The notes under the pieces were generated by a model. That model saw only the letters and a program-made list of their open reading frames with translations. It ran no database searches and was not told the DNA's origin. 64,000 bases of DNA from Nocardiopsis alba DSM 43377 (GTDB lineage Bacteria > Actinomycetota > Actinomycetes > Streptosporangiales > Streptosporangiaceae). Of this stretch, positions 8,377 to 16,804 are shown piece by piece. Position numbers and translations under genes: made by a program. Location of the stretch: positions 1 through 64,000 of the forward strand of contig NZ_ANAC01000027.1 in the NCBI RefSeq assembly GCF_000341225.1, read 5' to 3'. How positions within the stretch are numbered: the stretch's first letter is position 1; each line of letters opens with the position of its first letter.

Positions 8377-9561
8377 TCAGTCGAAGAGGTGGATCCCGCA
8401 GTGGGGCCACTGGCTCCGCCAGTCTCCGCCCACGCTGTCGTAGAGCAGTTGGGCGCGCATGGTCTGTTCCTCCGGGCTCGCGTCGGAGGGCAGCCCGCTA
8501 CCGCCGACCGAGGCCCAGGTCCGCGGACTGAACTGGTAGAGGCCGTAGTAGCCGCCCGCCGAGTTGACGGCGGCGGGGTCCCCTCCGGATTCGCAGGCGG
8601 CGAGCCCGGCCCAGTCGAGCCCGGCCGCCTCTCCACCGACCTCGGGGAGGTCCGCGGTCGCCTCCTCGACCTTGGTGCCGATCTCCACCAGCCCCGCCAC
8701 CGGTTCGGTGAGGATCTCCTCGGAGAGTGCGTGTTCGACCTCCTCCCCCTCACGCAGGACGGTCGCCGTGGTGACCTCCTTGAGGCCGTCCTCGGGTTCG
8801 GTGACGACCTCGCGTTCCCCTTCGGGCAGGTCGGGGTTCTCCCGTTCCACGATCTCGGCCTCGATGACCACCTCCTCCGTCTCGGGTTCGCCGATCACGG
8901 GCAGGACGTGGACGACCATGTCGGGCTCGGCGGGTTCGTCGAGGTCGGGGGTGACGACGTCGTGCTCGCCCGGTTCCACCCCGGCGGCCTCCAGGACGTC
9001 GGCGACGGTCTCTCCGGTGGTGCGCGTCTCGGAGCGGATCGTGTCGTACACGACGACCATGCGGGGCGCTCGGCCGGCGGTGACGGTCAATCCATCGGAG
9101 GGGATGGCGGTGTCGTGGGCCTGGGAGAGTTCGACGCCCTCGGGGTCCAGACCGATCTGGCGGAGCCCCTCTCCGAGGGTCGCGGCGTTGACCCGATGTT
9201 CCAGGCGGCGACCGTCGAGTTCGACGGTGAGGTCGCGCGGCGAGCGGACGATGACGTGGTCTCCGCCACCGATCGGGGTGTCCGGGGAGGGGGCGACGAT
9301 GTCATGGTCGTCGAGGGTGATCCCCGCGGAGTCGAGGACGTCCTGGACCGTGCCGCCGAAGGTGTGGACGGTGCTCCGCTCCCCGTTGGCGTCGAGGGTG
9401 ACGCTCTTGTCCATGGCCAGGGCGGTGCCGCCGCAGGCCAGGGCGAGGGCCCCGGCGACGGAGGCGGCGATCAGGAGGAGGGGCGGGGAGGAGCGTGTAC
9501 GCCTGCGTCCCTTGGCGCGACGTCCACCTCGTCCCTTTTTCCTTCCGGGGTTTTCGGACAT
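8377..9561 (-). CDS. rpfB: Resuscitation-promoting factor RpfB-type
   Basis: Secreted or membrane-tethered muralytic enzyme that cleaves peptidoglycan and promotes growth resumption or spore germination in actinomycetes. A very basic N-terminus precedes one hydrophobic anchor/signal segment (about 26-50). Then come three DUF348 repeats (about 52-235), a G5-type domain with the EEVVIEAEIVERENPDL pattern (about 245-310), and the catalytic Rpf domain at the C-terminus. The Rpf domain has the conserved AACESGGDPAAVNSAGG stretch with the catalytic glutamate, YGLYQF and the final GGDWRSQWPHCG. I chose the ATG at 9561. A GTG eight codons upstream is also possible because the GA-rich stretch (GGAGAAGAGTGAGAAGG) can serve either. 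Likely co-transcribed with ksgA. Confidence 0.94.
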   Translation of the reverse strand: MSENPGRKKGRGGRRAKGRRRTRSSPPLLLIAASVAGALALACGGTALAMDKSVTLDANGERSTVHTFGGTVQDVLDSAGITLDDHDIVAPSPDTPIGGGDHVIVRSPRDLTVELDGRRLEHRVNAATLGEGLRQIGLDPEGVELSQAHDTAIPSDGLTVTAGRAPRMVVVYDTIRSETRTTGETVADVLEAAGVEPGEHDVVTPDLDEPAEPDMVVHVLPVIGEPETEEVVIEAEIVERENPDLPEGEREVVTEPEDGLKEVTTATVLREGEEVEHALSEEILTEPVAGLVEIGTKVEEATADLPEVGGEAAGLDWAGLAACESGGDPAAVNSAGGYYGLYQFSPRTWASVGGSGLPSDASPEEQTMRAQLLYDSVGGDWRSQWPHCGIHLFD

Positions 9562-9960
9562 GACCTTCTCACTCTTCTCCGGCACGGGAAAGGCAGGGGT
9601 TCTGTCACCGTTCCGGGGGCCGTCCGGGCGAATGCCGGCTTTGTCCCCCGCGATCGGGATCGCCGTTCGACCGTCCCTCGAGAGCAGGGTGCGACGTCCT
9701 CTTACGTGGGGTTTCCGCGCAGGAGGACGAGGGGCGCGAAGGCGAGTAGGACGACATTAACATCGGGGCGAGTTCTCCTTTTGCTATTAGCCGAAAATCG
9801 AACCACGCGGCGCTCTGTTAAGCCATATCGCCCCTTTTCTTCTTTTCGGCTCCACCCGTCGTGTCCAGGACGCGCTCCGCGACGGATCTGGCGTCCGCGC
9901 CGCTCGGGCTGCACAATGAACCGAACCCCGTTCTAGTCAGCTCGCGTTCGAAAGGCACCC
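9562..9960. other. Divergent intergenic region rpfB / CoA-transferase
   Basis: About 400 bases without a gene. It holds an AT-rich patch at 9755-9845 that is exceptional for this GC level and probably contains the rpfB promoter. On the minus strand CTAATAG (9784-9790) is a fair -10-like element, leaving a leader of more than 200 bases before rpfB. Because rpf genes in actinomycetes often carry cyclic-di-AMP riboswitches, I looked for the conserved CCCGTCAGCTAACC core and did not find it. On the plus strand GAAAGG precedes the CoA-transferase ATG. Confidence 0.4.
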
Positions 9961-11055
9961 ATGGGACCCCTCAACGGAATCCGCGTCGTCGAGTTCACGG
10001 GCCTCGGCCCCGCACCCATGACGGGCATGCTCCTCGCCGACCTGGGGGCCGACGTCGTCCGGATCGACCGCCCTCAGGCCGCCGAGGCCATGCGCTCCGG
10101 CGCCCCCGGCCCGCACATGTGCGAGGGCCGGGCCGTGGTCGGGATCGACCTCAAGTCGGAGGAGGGACGGGAGACCGCCCGCGACCTGATCGGCCGGGCC
10201 GACGTCCTCCTGGAGGGCTTCCGTCCCGGTGTCATGGAACGGCTCGGACTGGGCCCCGACGACTGCCACGAGATCAACCCCCGCCTCGTGTACGCGCGGG
10301 TCACCGGCTGGGGGCAGGACGGCCCCCTGGCCCACACCGCGGGCCACGACATGAACTACGTGTCCGTGAACGGGGCCCTGCACTCCATCGGACGCGCCGA
10401 CGGCCCCCCGATCCCCCCGATCAACCTCCTCGGCGACTTCGGCGGAGGCACCATGTTCACGATCACCGGGATCCTCGCCGCCCTCGTGGAACGGCAGACC
10501 TCCGGACGCGGCCAAGTGGTCGACGCGGCCATGGTGGACGGGGTCTCCCTGTTGATGTCGATGGTGCACGAGGACCGTTCGCGCGGCGCGTGGAGCGACG
10601 AGCGAGGCACCAACTACCTCGACACCGGTGCCCCCTGGTACGACGTCTACGAATGCGCGGACGGACGGCACCTCTCCGTCGGGTGCATCGAACCGAAGTT
10701 CTACCGGGCCTTCCTGGAAGGGGTCGGGCTGGCCGAGGAGGATCTCCCCGAGCAGTGGGACACCGAGAACTGGCCCGCGCTCCGGGAACGCTTCGCGAAG
10801 GTCCTGCGCACACGCACCCGGGACGAGTGGGGGCGGATCTTCGAGGGGACCGACGCCTGCGTGATGCCGATCCTGTCCATGGAGGAGGCCCCCGACCATC
10901 CGCACGTGCGCGCCCGCGGCTCACTCGTGCGCGAGAAGGGGCGGATCATGGCCGGACCCGCGCCCCGGTTCGATCGGACCCCCGGAGGGGTCACCCGGGG
11001 CGGACCGCTCCCCGACATCGACGAGGTTCTGCGCGATTGGGGCGTCACGGACTGA
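9961..11055 (+). CDS. CaiB/BaiF family III CoA-transferase, alpha-methylacyl-CoA racemase-like
   Basis: Cytosolic family III CoA-transferase fold protein of 364 residues, closest in pattern to alpha-methylacyl-CoA racemase (epimerises the C2 methyl of branched acyl-CoAs for beta-oxidation). The N-terminus PLNGIRVVEFTGLGPAPM is the family signature. The racemase catalytic pair appears as His129 in TAGHDMNY and Asp159 in NLLGDFGGG, matching His126/Asp156 of the mycobacterial enzyme. True CoA-transferases use a catalytic Asp in a different context, so racemase is favoured. The C-terminal motif MEEAPDHPH is also typical. It stands alone, with an unrelated membrane gene 104 bases downstream. Confidence 0.9.
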   Translation: MGPLNGIRVVEFTGLGPAPMTGMLLADLGADVVRIDRPQAAEAMRSGAPGPHMCEGRAVVGIDLKSEEGRETARDLIGRADVLLEGFRPGVMERLGLGPDDCHEINPRLVYARVTGWGQDGPLAHTAGHDMNYVSVNGALHSIGRADGPPIPPINLLGDFGGGTMFTITGILAALVERQTSGRGQVVDAAMVDGVSLLMSMVHEDRSRGAWSDERGTNYLDTGAPWYDVYECADGRHLSVGCIEPKFYRAFLEGVGLAEEDLPEQWDTENWPALRERFAKVLRTRTRDEWGRIFEGTDACVMPILSMEEAPDHPHVRARGSLVREKGRIMAGPAPRFDRTPGGVTRGGPLPDIDEVLRDWGVTD

Positions 11056-11159
11056 GCGGACGCCCGGAATCGCCGTTGTCATCGTTTTCCCACGACGAGC
11101 CGCGCAGGTCACTAGGGTGAGCGCGACCAGAGGGTGATTCGTGCGATCGGGGGGCCGCC

Positions 11160-13406
11160 ATGTCACCGAGTCCTGTGCTCGGCACGCGTTGGGGAGGACG
11201 ACTGTGCGCGCTCCTTCTGGCCGCGGCGGTCCTCGCGGGCGCGGCGCCCGCCGCGGCCGCCGAGGGTCCGACGCCGAGAGCGCCGAAGGGACGGGAGGCC
11301 CCGGTCGTCCTGGTGGGGATCCCGGGGCTGCTCTGGGAGGACGTCACCCCCGAGCACACGCCCACCCTGTGGGAAATGGCCGGGGACGGGGCGATCGGCA
11401 ACGTATCGATCCGCACCGCCACCTCCCGGACCTGTCCCACCGACGGCTGGCTCTCGGTGTCGGCCGGCCAGCGCGCCCTGTCCGAGCGGGAACGATTCAC
11501 CGTGTGCGAACCGGCCCCCGCGCCCGTGAGCGACGGCTCGGGCGCCTCCGTTCCGGGATACGACTCCTACATCGAGCAGAACCTGGCCTCCCCCTTCTCC
11601 GCGCCCGTGGGCATGCTCGGCCAGACCGTGCGCGACGAGGGCGGGCTCACCTTGGCGGCCGGCCCCGGGGCGGCCCTGGGCGCGGCCGACACCTCGGGAC
11701 GTGTCGACCACTACCTGCCCTCGGCACGGGAGCTCACCCGTGAACGTCTGGAAGGGGTGTCCCTGGCCGTCGTGGAGCTGCCCGAGCTCACCCGCCTGTA
11801 CCCCGACCCCGCGACCACCACCGACGGGGAGGGCGACCCCGACCCCGAGGACGTCCCCGAGTGGGTACGCGAAGAGGCGTTGGAGACCCTCGACTCCCGA
11901 ATGTCGTCCCTGATCGGAGCGCTTCCCACCGGTTCCTCCCTGATGGTGGTCGGGGTGTCCATGGACACCGGGCCCTCACGTCTGACCGTCGCCATGAACG
12001 GGGAGATGACCGCCCAGGGCCTGGTCGGTCCGCACTCCTATCTGGCCTCGGAGTCCACCCGCCGCCCCGGGCTGGTGGTCCTGACCGACACCACCGCGAC
12101 CGTGCTCGACGCGCTGGGCATGCGGGCCCCCGCGCCCACGGGAGGACGGGTCTGGCAACTCGACCAGCGCCCGGCGACCACGGAGGCCGCCATCGGTCGA
12201 CTGGTCGACTTCAACACCGCGGCGGTGGTCGTGGGCGCCTCGATCCCGGGCTTCTTCAGCGGCCTGGTCGCCCTTCAGCTGCTGATCTACGCCGCGGCCG
12301 CCTACGCCCTGCACCGGTACTCGGACGGGGAACGGAGCAAACGGGCCCTGGTCCTGTCGATCACCCGCGTCGTCGCCCTGGCCGGGGCGGCCTTCCCCGT
12401 GGCGAGCTACCTGGCCAACCTCATCCCGTGGTGGGCGGCGACCACTCCCCCTCTGGCCCTGCTGACCTCGGTACTGGCCGTGGACGCCCTGGTCGTGGCG
12501 CTGGCGATGGCGGGACCCTGGCGCCGCACCATCCTCGGGCCGATGACGGTGGTGGCGGGCGCCACCACCCTGGTGCTGTTCCTGGACCTGTGCTTCGGCG
12601 CGAACCTCCAGATGAACTCCCCCACCGGATACTCACCGATCGTGGCGGGACGTTTCTACGGGATCGGCAACATCGCGTTCGCGACCTTCGCCACCGGCAT
12701 GCTCATGGCGGTGGCCGGGATCGCGCACATGCTGATCGGACGTGGCCGACGGCGGACCGCGGTGGTCACGACGCTGATCATCGGGGTGTCCTCGGTCCTG
12801 ATCGTCGGCTGGCCGGGGTTGGGCACCGACTTCGGCGGCGTGATCGCCCTCATCCCGGGGCTGGCTGTGACCACGATGATGATCGCGGGGATACGGATCA
12901 CCCTGCCGCGCCTGGCCGTGATCGGCGTGACCTCTCTCACGGTGATCGCCCTTCTGTCCTGGATGGACTACCTGCGGCCGATCGAGGAACGCAGCCACTT
13001 CGGCGCGTTCGCGGCCCAGGTCGTGAACGGGGAGGCCGGTACCGTCCTGGCCCGCAAGCTCGGAGCGATGTTGGGGACCCTCGGCAACTGGCAGCTCACC
13101 CTGCTCTCGGCCGGCGCCCTGCTGTTCCTCTTCGCGGCCCTCAACCGGCCGACGAACTGGCGGATCGGGGCGCTCCAGCGGGCCTACGAGTACGCTCCCA
13201 CGCTGCGTGCGGGCCTCACCGGCTCCCTGGTGACCGCGCTCGTCGGGTTCGCCGCCAACGACTCCGGTGTGGCCATCCCGGCCCTGGCGTTGACCGTGGC
13301 GGTCCCGCTCACCCTGTCGGCGTGCGTGTGGGCGCTCCAGCAACAGGAGCGGCCGCCCGAACCGGACACCGATATCGATGGAACGGAATGCCTACGAAAG
13401 GCGTGA
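11160..13406 (+). CDS. Large membrane protein with extracytoplasmic alkaline-phosphatase-superfamily-like domain
   Basis: Protein of 748 residues. A signal peptide (about 1-35, ending in AAPAAAA) precedes a roughly 300-residue outer domain. This begins VVLVGIPGLLWEDV and contains TSRTCPTDGWLSVSAG, reminiscent of the phosphodiesterase/sulfatase fold where a Thr/Ser nucleophile sits near the metal site. From about residue 350 it is a polytopic membrane region with ten or so helices and a loop rich in MNSPTGYSPIVAGRFYGIGN. GGGGGG 5 bases before the ATG supports the start. I cannot name the function. Cell-envelope polymer or lipid modification is a guess from the domain layout. It is followed by a 580-base gap. 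Confidence 0.8.
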   Translation: MSPSPVLGTRWGGRLCALLLAAAVLAGAAPAAAAEGPTPRAPKGREAPVVLVGIPGLLWEDVTPEHTPTLWEMAGDGAIGNVSIRTATSRTCPTDGWLSVSAGQRALSERERFTVCEPAPAPVSDGSGASVPGYDSYIEQNLASPFSAPVGMLGQTVRDEGGLTLAAGPGAALGAADTSGRVDHYLPSARELTRERLEGVSLAVVELPELTRLYPDPATTTDGEGDPDPEDVPEWVREEALETLDSRMSSLIGALPTGSSLMVVGVSMDTGPSRLTVAMNGEMTAQGLVGPHSYLASESTRRPGLVVLTDTTATVLDALGMRAPAPTGGRVWQLDQRPATTEAAIGRLVDFNTAAVVVGASIPGFFSGLVALQLLIYAAAAYALHRYSDGERSKRALVLSITRVVALAGAAFPVASYLANLIPWWAATTPPLALLTSVLAVDALVVALAMAGPWRRTILGPMTVVAGATTLVLFLDLCFGANLQMNSPTGYSPIVAGRFYGIGNIAFATFATGMLMAVAGIAHMLIGRGRRRTAVVTTLIIGVSSVLIVGWPGLGTDFGGVIALIPGLAVTTMMIAGIRITLPRLAVIGVTSLTVIALLSWMDYLRPIEERSHFGAFAAQVVNGEAGTVLARKLGAMLGTLGNWQLTLLSAGALLFLFAALNRPTNWRIGALQRAYEYAPTLRAGLTGSLVTALVGFAANDSGVAIPALALTVAVPLTLSACVWALQQQERPPEPDTDIDGTECLRKA

Positions 13407-13987
13407 TCGTGTACACCATCGCGTACGGAAAGCGACAGGTCCACGGGCACGACCCGGCGTCTCTCACGTCACGAATAGGCTACGGCCCTGTGGTAAAGTC
13501 CGAGGCTGAACGACCCCGGTGACACGGCACCGCACCGAGCTTTCGGGGAGACGGCCCGGCGGGAGGATCCGGACCGTCCGCCTTCGGTGTCGTCCCGCGC
13601 GAGGGAATGTCCGTCGGCACCGGTGGGTTCTCCTGTGCAAGGGACCGAACGCCGTCGAAGACGGTGGCGACGAGCGGTCCCGTCCCATCGCACACCGAGT
13701 CTCCCTGCCCTTGAGCACCCGGTCATCGCCGATGACCCACGGCACCGGGAACTCGGGCCCCGGCCCGAACGTTCCCAGAACGCTGTGCTTTTCCGAGTAA
13801 TCCAGGCGAGAAAGGCGTTTCCTCCCCGGCTTTCGATCCGGGGCACCACGCAAGGAACTTGATGAACCATCAGCTTGGCTCACGCGTCAACGCAACCAAC
13901 GCACCGGTCACCACGCGCCCCTGGTGGGGCGACGTATGGTCTGCCTCGCCGACCTATCGGGCAAGGCCCGAGTTCGCCGGAGTCGCA
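13407..13987. other. Intergenic region upstream of the STAS gene
   Basis: About 580 bases with no convincing gene. Several frames are open because of GC bias, but none has a ribosome site or recognisable protein. A short hairpin CCCCGG/CCGGGG lies at 13824-13843. The stretch 13470-13500 is less GC-rich, with a weak -10-like TAAAGT near 13493-13498, so the STAS gene may carry a leader of some 480 bases. I recognise no known RNA family in it. Confidence 0.35.
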
Positions 13988-14341
13988 ATGCCCGACCTGA
14001 ACATCTCCTCCACCCTCCACGAGTCCGGACGTGTCCTGACCCTGGACGGGGAGATCGACATGGCCACCGAGGCCCGCTTCCAGGACGCGGTCACCGAGGC
14101 GCTGACGACACAGCCCTTCGGCCGTGTGGTGCTGGACTGCACCGACCTGAGGTTCATCGACTCCAGCGGCCTGCGCGTGCTGATCCGCGCCCACAAGGCC
14201 GCCAAGGAGCAGCAGGCCCTTCTGGTGATCGCCGCCGCCCAGCCGCGCATCGTCCAGACGTTGCGCGTGACCTCCCTGGACACCCGTATCCCGGTGTTCG
14301 ACTCGGTGGCCCAGGCCCTGGCCGCCCCGCAGAGCGCCTGA
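13988..14341 (+). CDS. STAS-domain anti-sigma-factor antagonist
   Basis: A 117-residue single STAS domain of the RsbV/SpoIIAA type, which binds and sequesters an RsbW-like anti-sigma kinase when unphosphorylated. The phospho-acceptor serine lies in FIDSSGLRVLIRAH, and the N-terminal LTLDGEIDMATEARF strand-helix matches the family. The frame is open further upstream, but GGAG at 13979-13982 sits 5 bases before ATG 13988, which begins MPDLNISSTLHES, so that start is chosen. No anti-sigma kinase is adjacent. OsaC, encoded near 42.6 kb, carries an RsbW-like domain and is one possible partner (inference). Confidence 0.92.
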   Translation: MPDLNISSTLHESGRVLTLDGEIDMATEARFQDAVTEALTTQPFGRVVLDCTDLRFIDSSGLRVLIRAHKAAKEQQALLVIAAAQPRIVQTLRVTSLDTRIPVFDSVAQALAAPQSA

Positions 14342-14357
14342 CCCCCACGACGACGAA

Positions 14358-14388
14358 GGCCCCGCGTCCGCACGCGGGGCCCCTTTTC
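14358..14388 (+). terminator. Rho-independent terminator after the STAS gene
   Basis: GGCCCCGCGT (14358-14367) pairs perfectly with ACGCGGGGCC (14372-14381) over a CCGC loop. CCTTTTCC follows. It lies 17 bases after the stop codon and also faces the convergent M50 gene. Confidence 0.85.
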
Positions 14389-14418
14389 CGTGTCCGAAGG
14401 CCCTCCGGGCCCCTCGGA

Positions 14419-15129
14419 TCAGAAGAACAGCATCCACACTCCCAAGAGGGTGACGGCGGCGTTCACCAAGAGGAACACCATCACCCAGAAGGTCCCGGGC
14501 AGCCCCGTCAACCGGGCGAGCTGGTCGGCGTCGGAGTGCGGGGAGGGCTGACGCATCCGCTGGCTCTGGAGCTCGATGACGGGACGCACCCCGGCGAAGA
14601 GCAGGAACCAGATGAACAGGTAGGCGAAGGCCGCCTGGACCTCGTGCGGGGTGAACCAGCTCACGCCGAAGACGACGGCGCCGGTGGCCACGATCGAGAT
14701 CACGCCGTAGAGGTTGCGGATCATCAGGAGCATGGCGGCGAGCACCACGATGCTCAGCCACAGGAGAGCGGTGATCCTCCCCGCCATCAGCATGAGGATG
14801 CCGAGGAGGCCGATGACGCTCGGCGCGACGTAGCCGGCGAAGACCGTGAGGATCATGCCGATACCGGTGGGTCTACCCCGGGAGACCGTCACCCCCGAGG
14901 TGTCGGAGTGCAGCCGGATCCCGGTGAGCTGACGGCCGCTGAGCAGAGCGACGAGGGCGTGACCGCCCTCGTGGGCGATGGTGACGACGTTGCGCGCCAC
15001 CCGCCAGGGCTGACCGAGCAGGACGACGGCCAAGGCCACCGCGGCCGCCCCGATGATGATCCACTGATCCGGATGGGGTTGGACGGACAGCACGTCCTGC
15101 CACACGTCACCCAAGCTGGTTCCACCCAC
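14419..15129 (-). CDS. M50-type (site-2 protease-like) membrane metallopeptidase
   Basis: Integral membrane protein of 236 residues with about six hydrophobic segments. The zinc motif AHEGGHALVAL at about residue 53 is the HExxH signature, here HEGGH, of the peptidase M50B family. These proteases cleave transmembrane substrates such as anti-sigma factors. The second zinc ligand normally found in a later NxxPxxxxDG motif is not clear, so activity or an alternative zinc site is unproven. GTG start with GGGAG about 5 bases upstream. No adjacent substrate gene is evident. Confidence 0.85.
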   Translation of the reverse strand: MGGTSLGDVWQDVLSVQPHPDQWIIIGAAAVALAVVLLGQPWRVARNVVTIAHEGGHALVALLSGRQLTGIRLHSDTSGVTVSRGRPTGIGMILTVFAGYVAPSVIGLLGILMLMAGRITALLWLSIVVLAAMLLMIRNLYGVISIVATGAVVFGVSWFTPHEVQAAFAYLFIWFLLFAGVRPVIELQSQRMRQPSPHSDADQLARLTGLPGTFWVMVFLLVNAAVTLLGVWMLFF

Positions 15130-15316
15130 TGGTCTCCCGACTCCCTGCGTCGACCGATTCCTCGTCAGCGGGCCCGCTCAGCCGACGCCGCGGTGGCCGG
15201 GAGGCGCACGGGCGCGCGGGCCCTTGCCGAACTTTAGGGCATCGCGCGAGTGCTACGACGGCCCGGTCCCGACCCGGGCGAACGGACCGGGGCGCCGGCC
15301 CGGAGCACGCTCCGGC

Positions 15317-15754
15317 TCAGTCCCGCTCGGCCTCGCGCTTGAGCAGTCGCAGGCTGCCCTCGATCGAGCGCGCGTTCCGGGCCGGGGCGCCGGACATCAT
15401 GTAGAAGAACGTGTGGCCCCAGGTGTAGTCGAAGGTCTGGGTGACCCGCGTCCCTTCGCCGTCGAGTTCCTCCAGCTCGTACCGCCAGCGGTGCGAACCC
15501 ACGTGTTTCCACGCGATGACCCGGTTCTCCTCGAACTCCACCACCCGGTTGGTCATCCGGTAGGGCAGCCCCATCATCCGCATGTCCATGCCGAACTCCG
15601 AGCCGAGTTCCAGCCGTTCCGGGCCGGAGACCGCCTTCAGGACGGTGCCGGAGCCGTCCAGGAGAGGGTGCTTCCCCGGCGAGGCGATCAGGTCGAAGAT
15701 CCTCTTGGCCGAAGCGTCGATCACGATGCTCCGGGCCACCATGTGTTCAGCCAT
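15317..15754 (-). CDS. SRPBCC (polyketide cyclase/dehydrase-like) protein
   Basis: Cytosolic 145-residue START-like/SRPBCC fold protein. The pattern ARSIVIDASAKRIFDLIASPGKHP at the N-terminus, the RVIAWKHVG strand and the TRVTQTFDYTWGH segment are the usual family anchors. A long C-terminal helix with RSIEGSLRLLKREAE closes the cavity. Such proteins bind hydrophobic ligands, and the sequence does not reveal which. A single gene, separated by 57 bases from the mutT1-like gene on the same strand. Confidence 0.88.
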   Translation of the reverse strand: MAEHMVARSIVIDASAKRIFDLIASPGKHPLLDGSGTVLKAVSGPERLELGSEFGMDMRMMGLPYRMTNRVVEFEENRVIAWKHVGSHRWRYELEELDGEGTRVTQTFDYTWGHTFFYMMSGAPARNARSIEGSLRLLKREAERD

Positions 15755-15811
15755 GCACGCATCATGTCACCGGCTCGGGAGCGCTCCGACCCGGGTCGGT
15801 GGGGACGGTCC

Positions 15812-16804
15812 TCATTCCCGCACGTCGTGGCGTTCCACACCGGCGAGCCCGCCGTCGACGGACATGTGCAGTACCCAGAACGACCCCTTGCGCAGCCCCA
15901 ACTGTTGGGACAAGGGGGCGCCGGCGCGGGTGAGCGCCTCGGCCATCAGCGCGGGGACCAGTTCGCCGTGGGTGCACACGACGGTGGGCCTTCTCTCCGT
16001 GATGATCTCCGCGAACACCCGTCGGGCCTCGTCGACGTCGTACCCTCGGCCGCCCCGACCCACGGTGAGGGCCCGTTCGGTGACCATGGGCGCGTCGAAC
16101 CCGACCGTGTACGGCAGCAGCGACTCCGCGCAACGGGCCGCCGCCGAGGAGACCACGCGCGGCCGCCCATAGGCGGCCAGGACGTCCGGCAGGGCCGCCG
16201 CGTCGGCCCTGCCGGTCTCGTCGAGCGGACGCAGCAGGTCGTCACCGGTCCAGGCGCGTTTCTCCCCCGCGGACAGATGCCGCAGAAGGACGATCGGGAA
16301 GGTCTCCGCGGGGCCCGCGCGGAAGTTGTCGACGACCTGGACGTCGTGGTCGTAGGTGAGCCGTTCCCGAGCCTCCTGGACCGGGACCCACTCGACGGCC
16401 TCGATCTCCTCGTTGGGCTCGTAGTCGATCGCCCCGCCGCCCCCTTCGGGAACGGCCGCCCACCACTCCACCTGCTTGGGCCAACCGTTCTTGAGGTAGC
16501 GCTGGGGAGGCAGCCGACGGCCGAGCAACGGCCTCAGCCCCGTCTCCTCCTCCACTTCGCGTACCGCGCCCGTGATGGGGTGTTCACCGTTCTTGAGCTT
16601 GCCCTTGGGCAGGGACCAGTCGCCGCGGCCGGGACGGCGGATGAGGACGATCTCGCGCCCCCGGTCCCCGTCACGCCACAGCACCGCCCCACCGGCGCGG
16701 ATGGGTTCCAGGTATCCGCCCACCGCGGTGTCCCGGGGAGGGAAGGCGCTGGTCACCCTGATGTCGGTCGTACCGTTCCCGGAGCCGGTCCCGTGACCGC
16801 TCAT
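15812..16804 (-). CDS. mutT1: Nudix hydrolase-histidine phosphatase fusion (MutT1-type)
   Basis: Protein of 330 residues with two domains. An N-terminal Nudix domain (about 30-165) has the Nudix box HPITGAVREVEEETGL (glycine region KLKNGEH). A C-terminal histidine-phosphatase domain (about 170-330) starts at IVLLRHLSAG and has a second catalytic histidine in VCTHGELVPAL. Mycobacterial MutT1 has this same architecture and removes 8-oxo-dGTP and diadenosine polyphosphates. The ATG at 16804 overlaps the ppk stop as ATGA, so it is translationally coupled. The mycobacterial gene is also next to ppk1. One oddity: the first phosphatase motif reads RHLSAG rather than the usual RHG/RHA. Confidence 0.92.
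   Translation of the reverse strand: MSGHGTGSGNGTTDIRVTSAFPPRDTAVGGYLEPIRAGGAVLWRDGDRGREIVLIRRPGRGDWSLPKGKLKNGEHPITGAVREVEEETGLRPLLGRRLPPQRYLKNGWPKQVEWWAAVPEGGGGAIDYEPNEEIEAVEWVPVQEARERLTYDHDVQVVDNFRAGPAETFPIVLLRHLSAGEKRAWTGDDLLRPLDETGRADAAALPDVLAAYGRPRVVSSAAARCAESLLPYTVGFDAPMVTERALTVGRGGRGYDVDEARRVFAEIITERRPTVVCTHGELVPALMAEALTRAGAPLSQQLGLRKGSFWVLHMSVDGGLAGVERHDVRE

Noticed and set aside
9562..9860. Cyclic-di-AMP (ydaO-type) riboswitch upstream of rpfB
   Set aside because: Expected from other actinomycetes, but the conserved CCCGTCAGCTAACC-type core is not present on the rpfB strand.
13407..13987. Structured RNA (RNase P, 6S or tmRNA) before the STAS gene
   Set aside because: A fragment resembling AAAGTCCG caught attention, but other conserved elements of those RNAs are missing.
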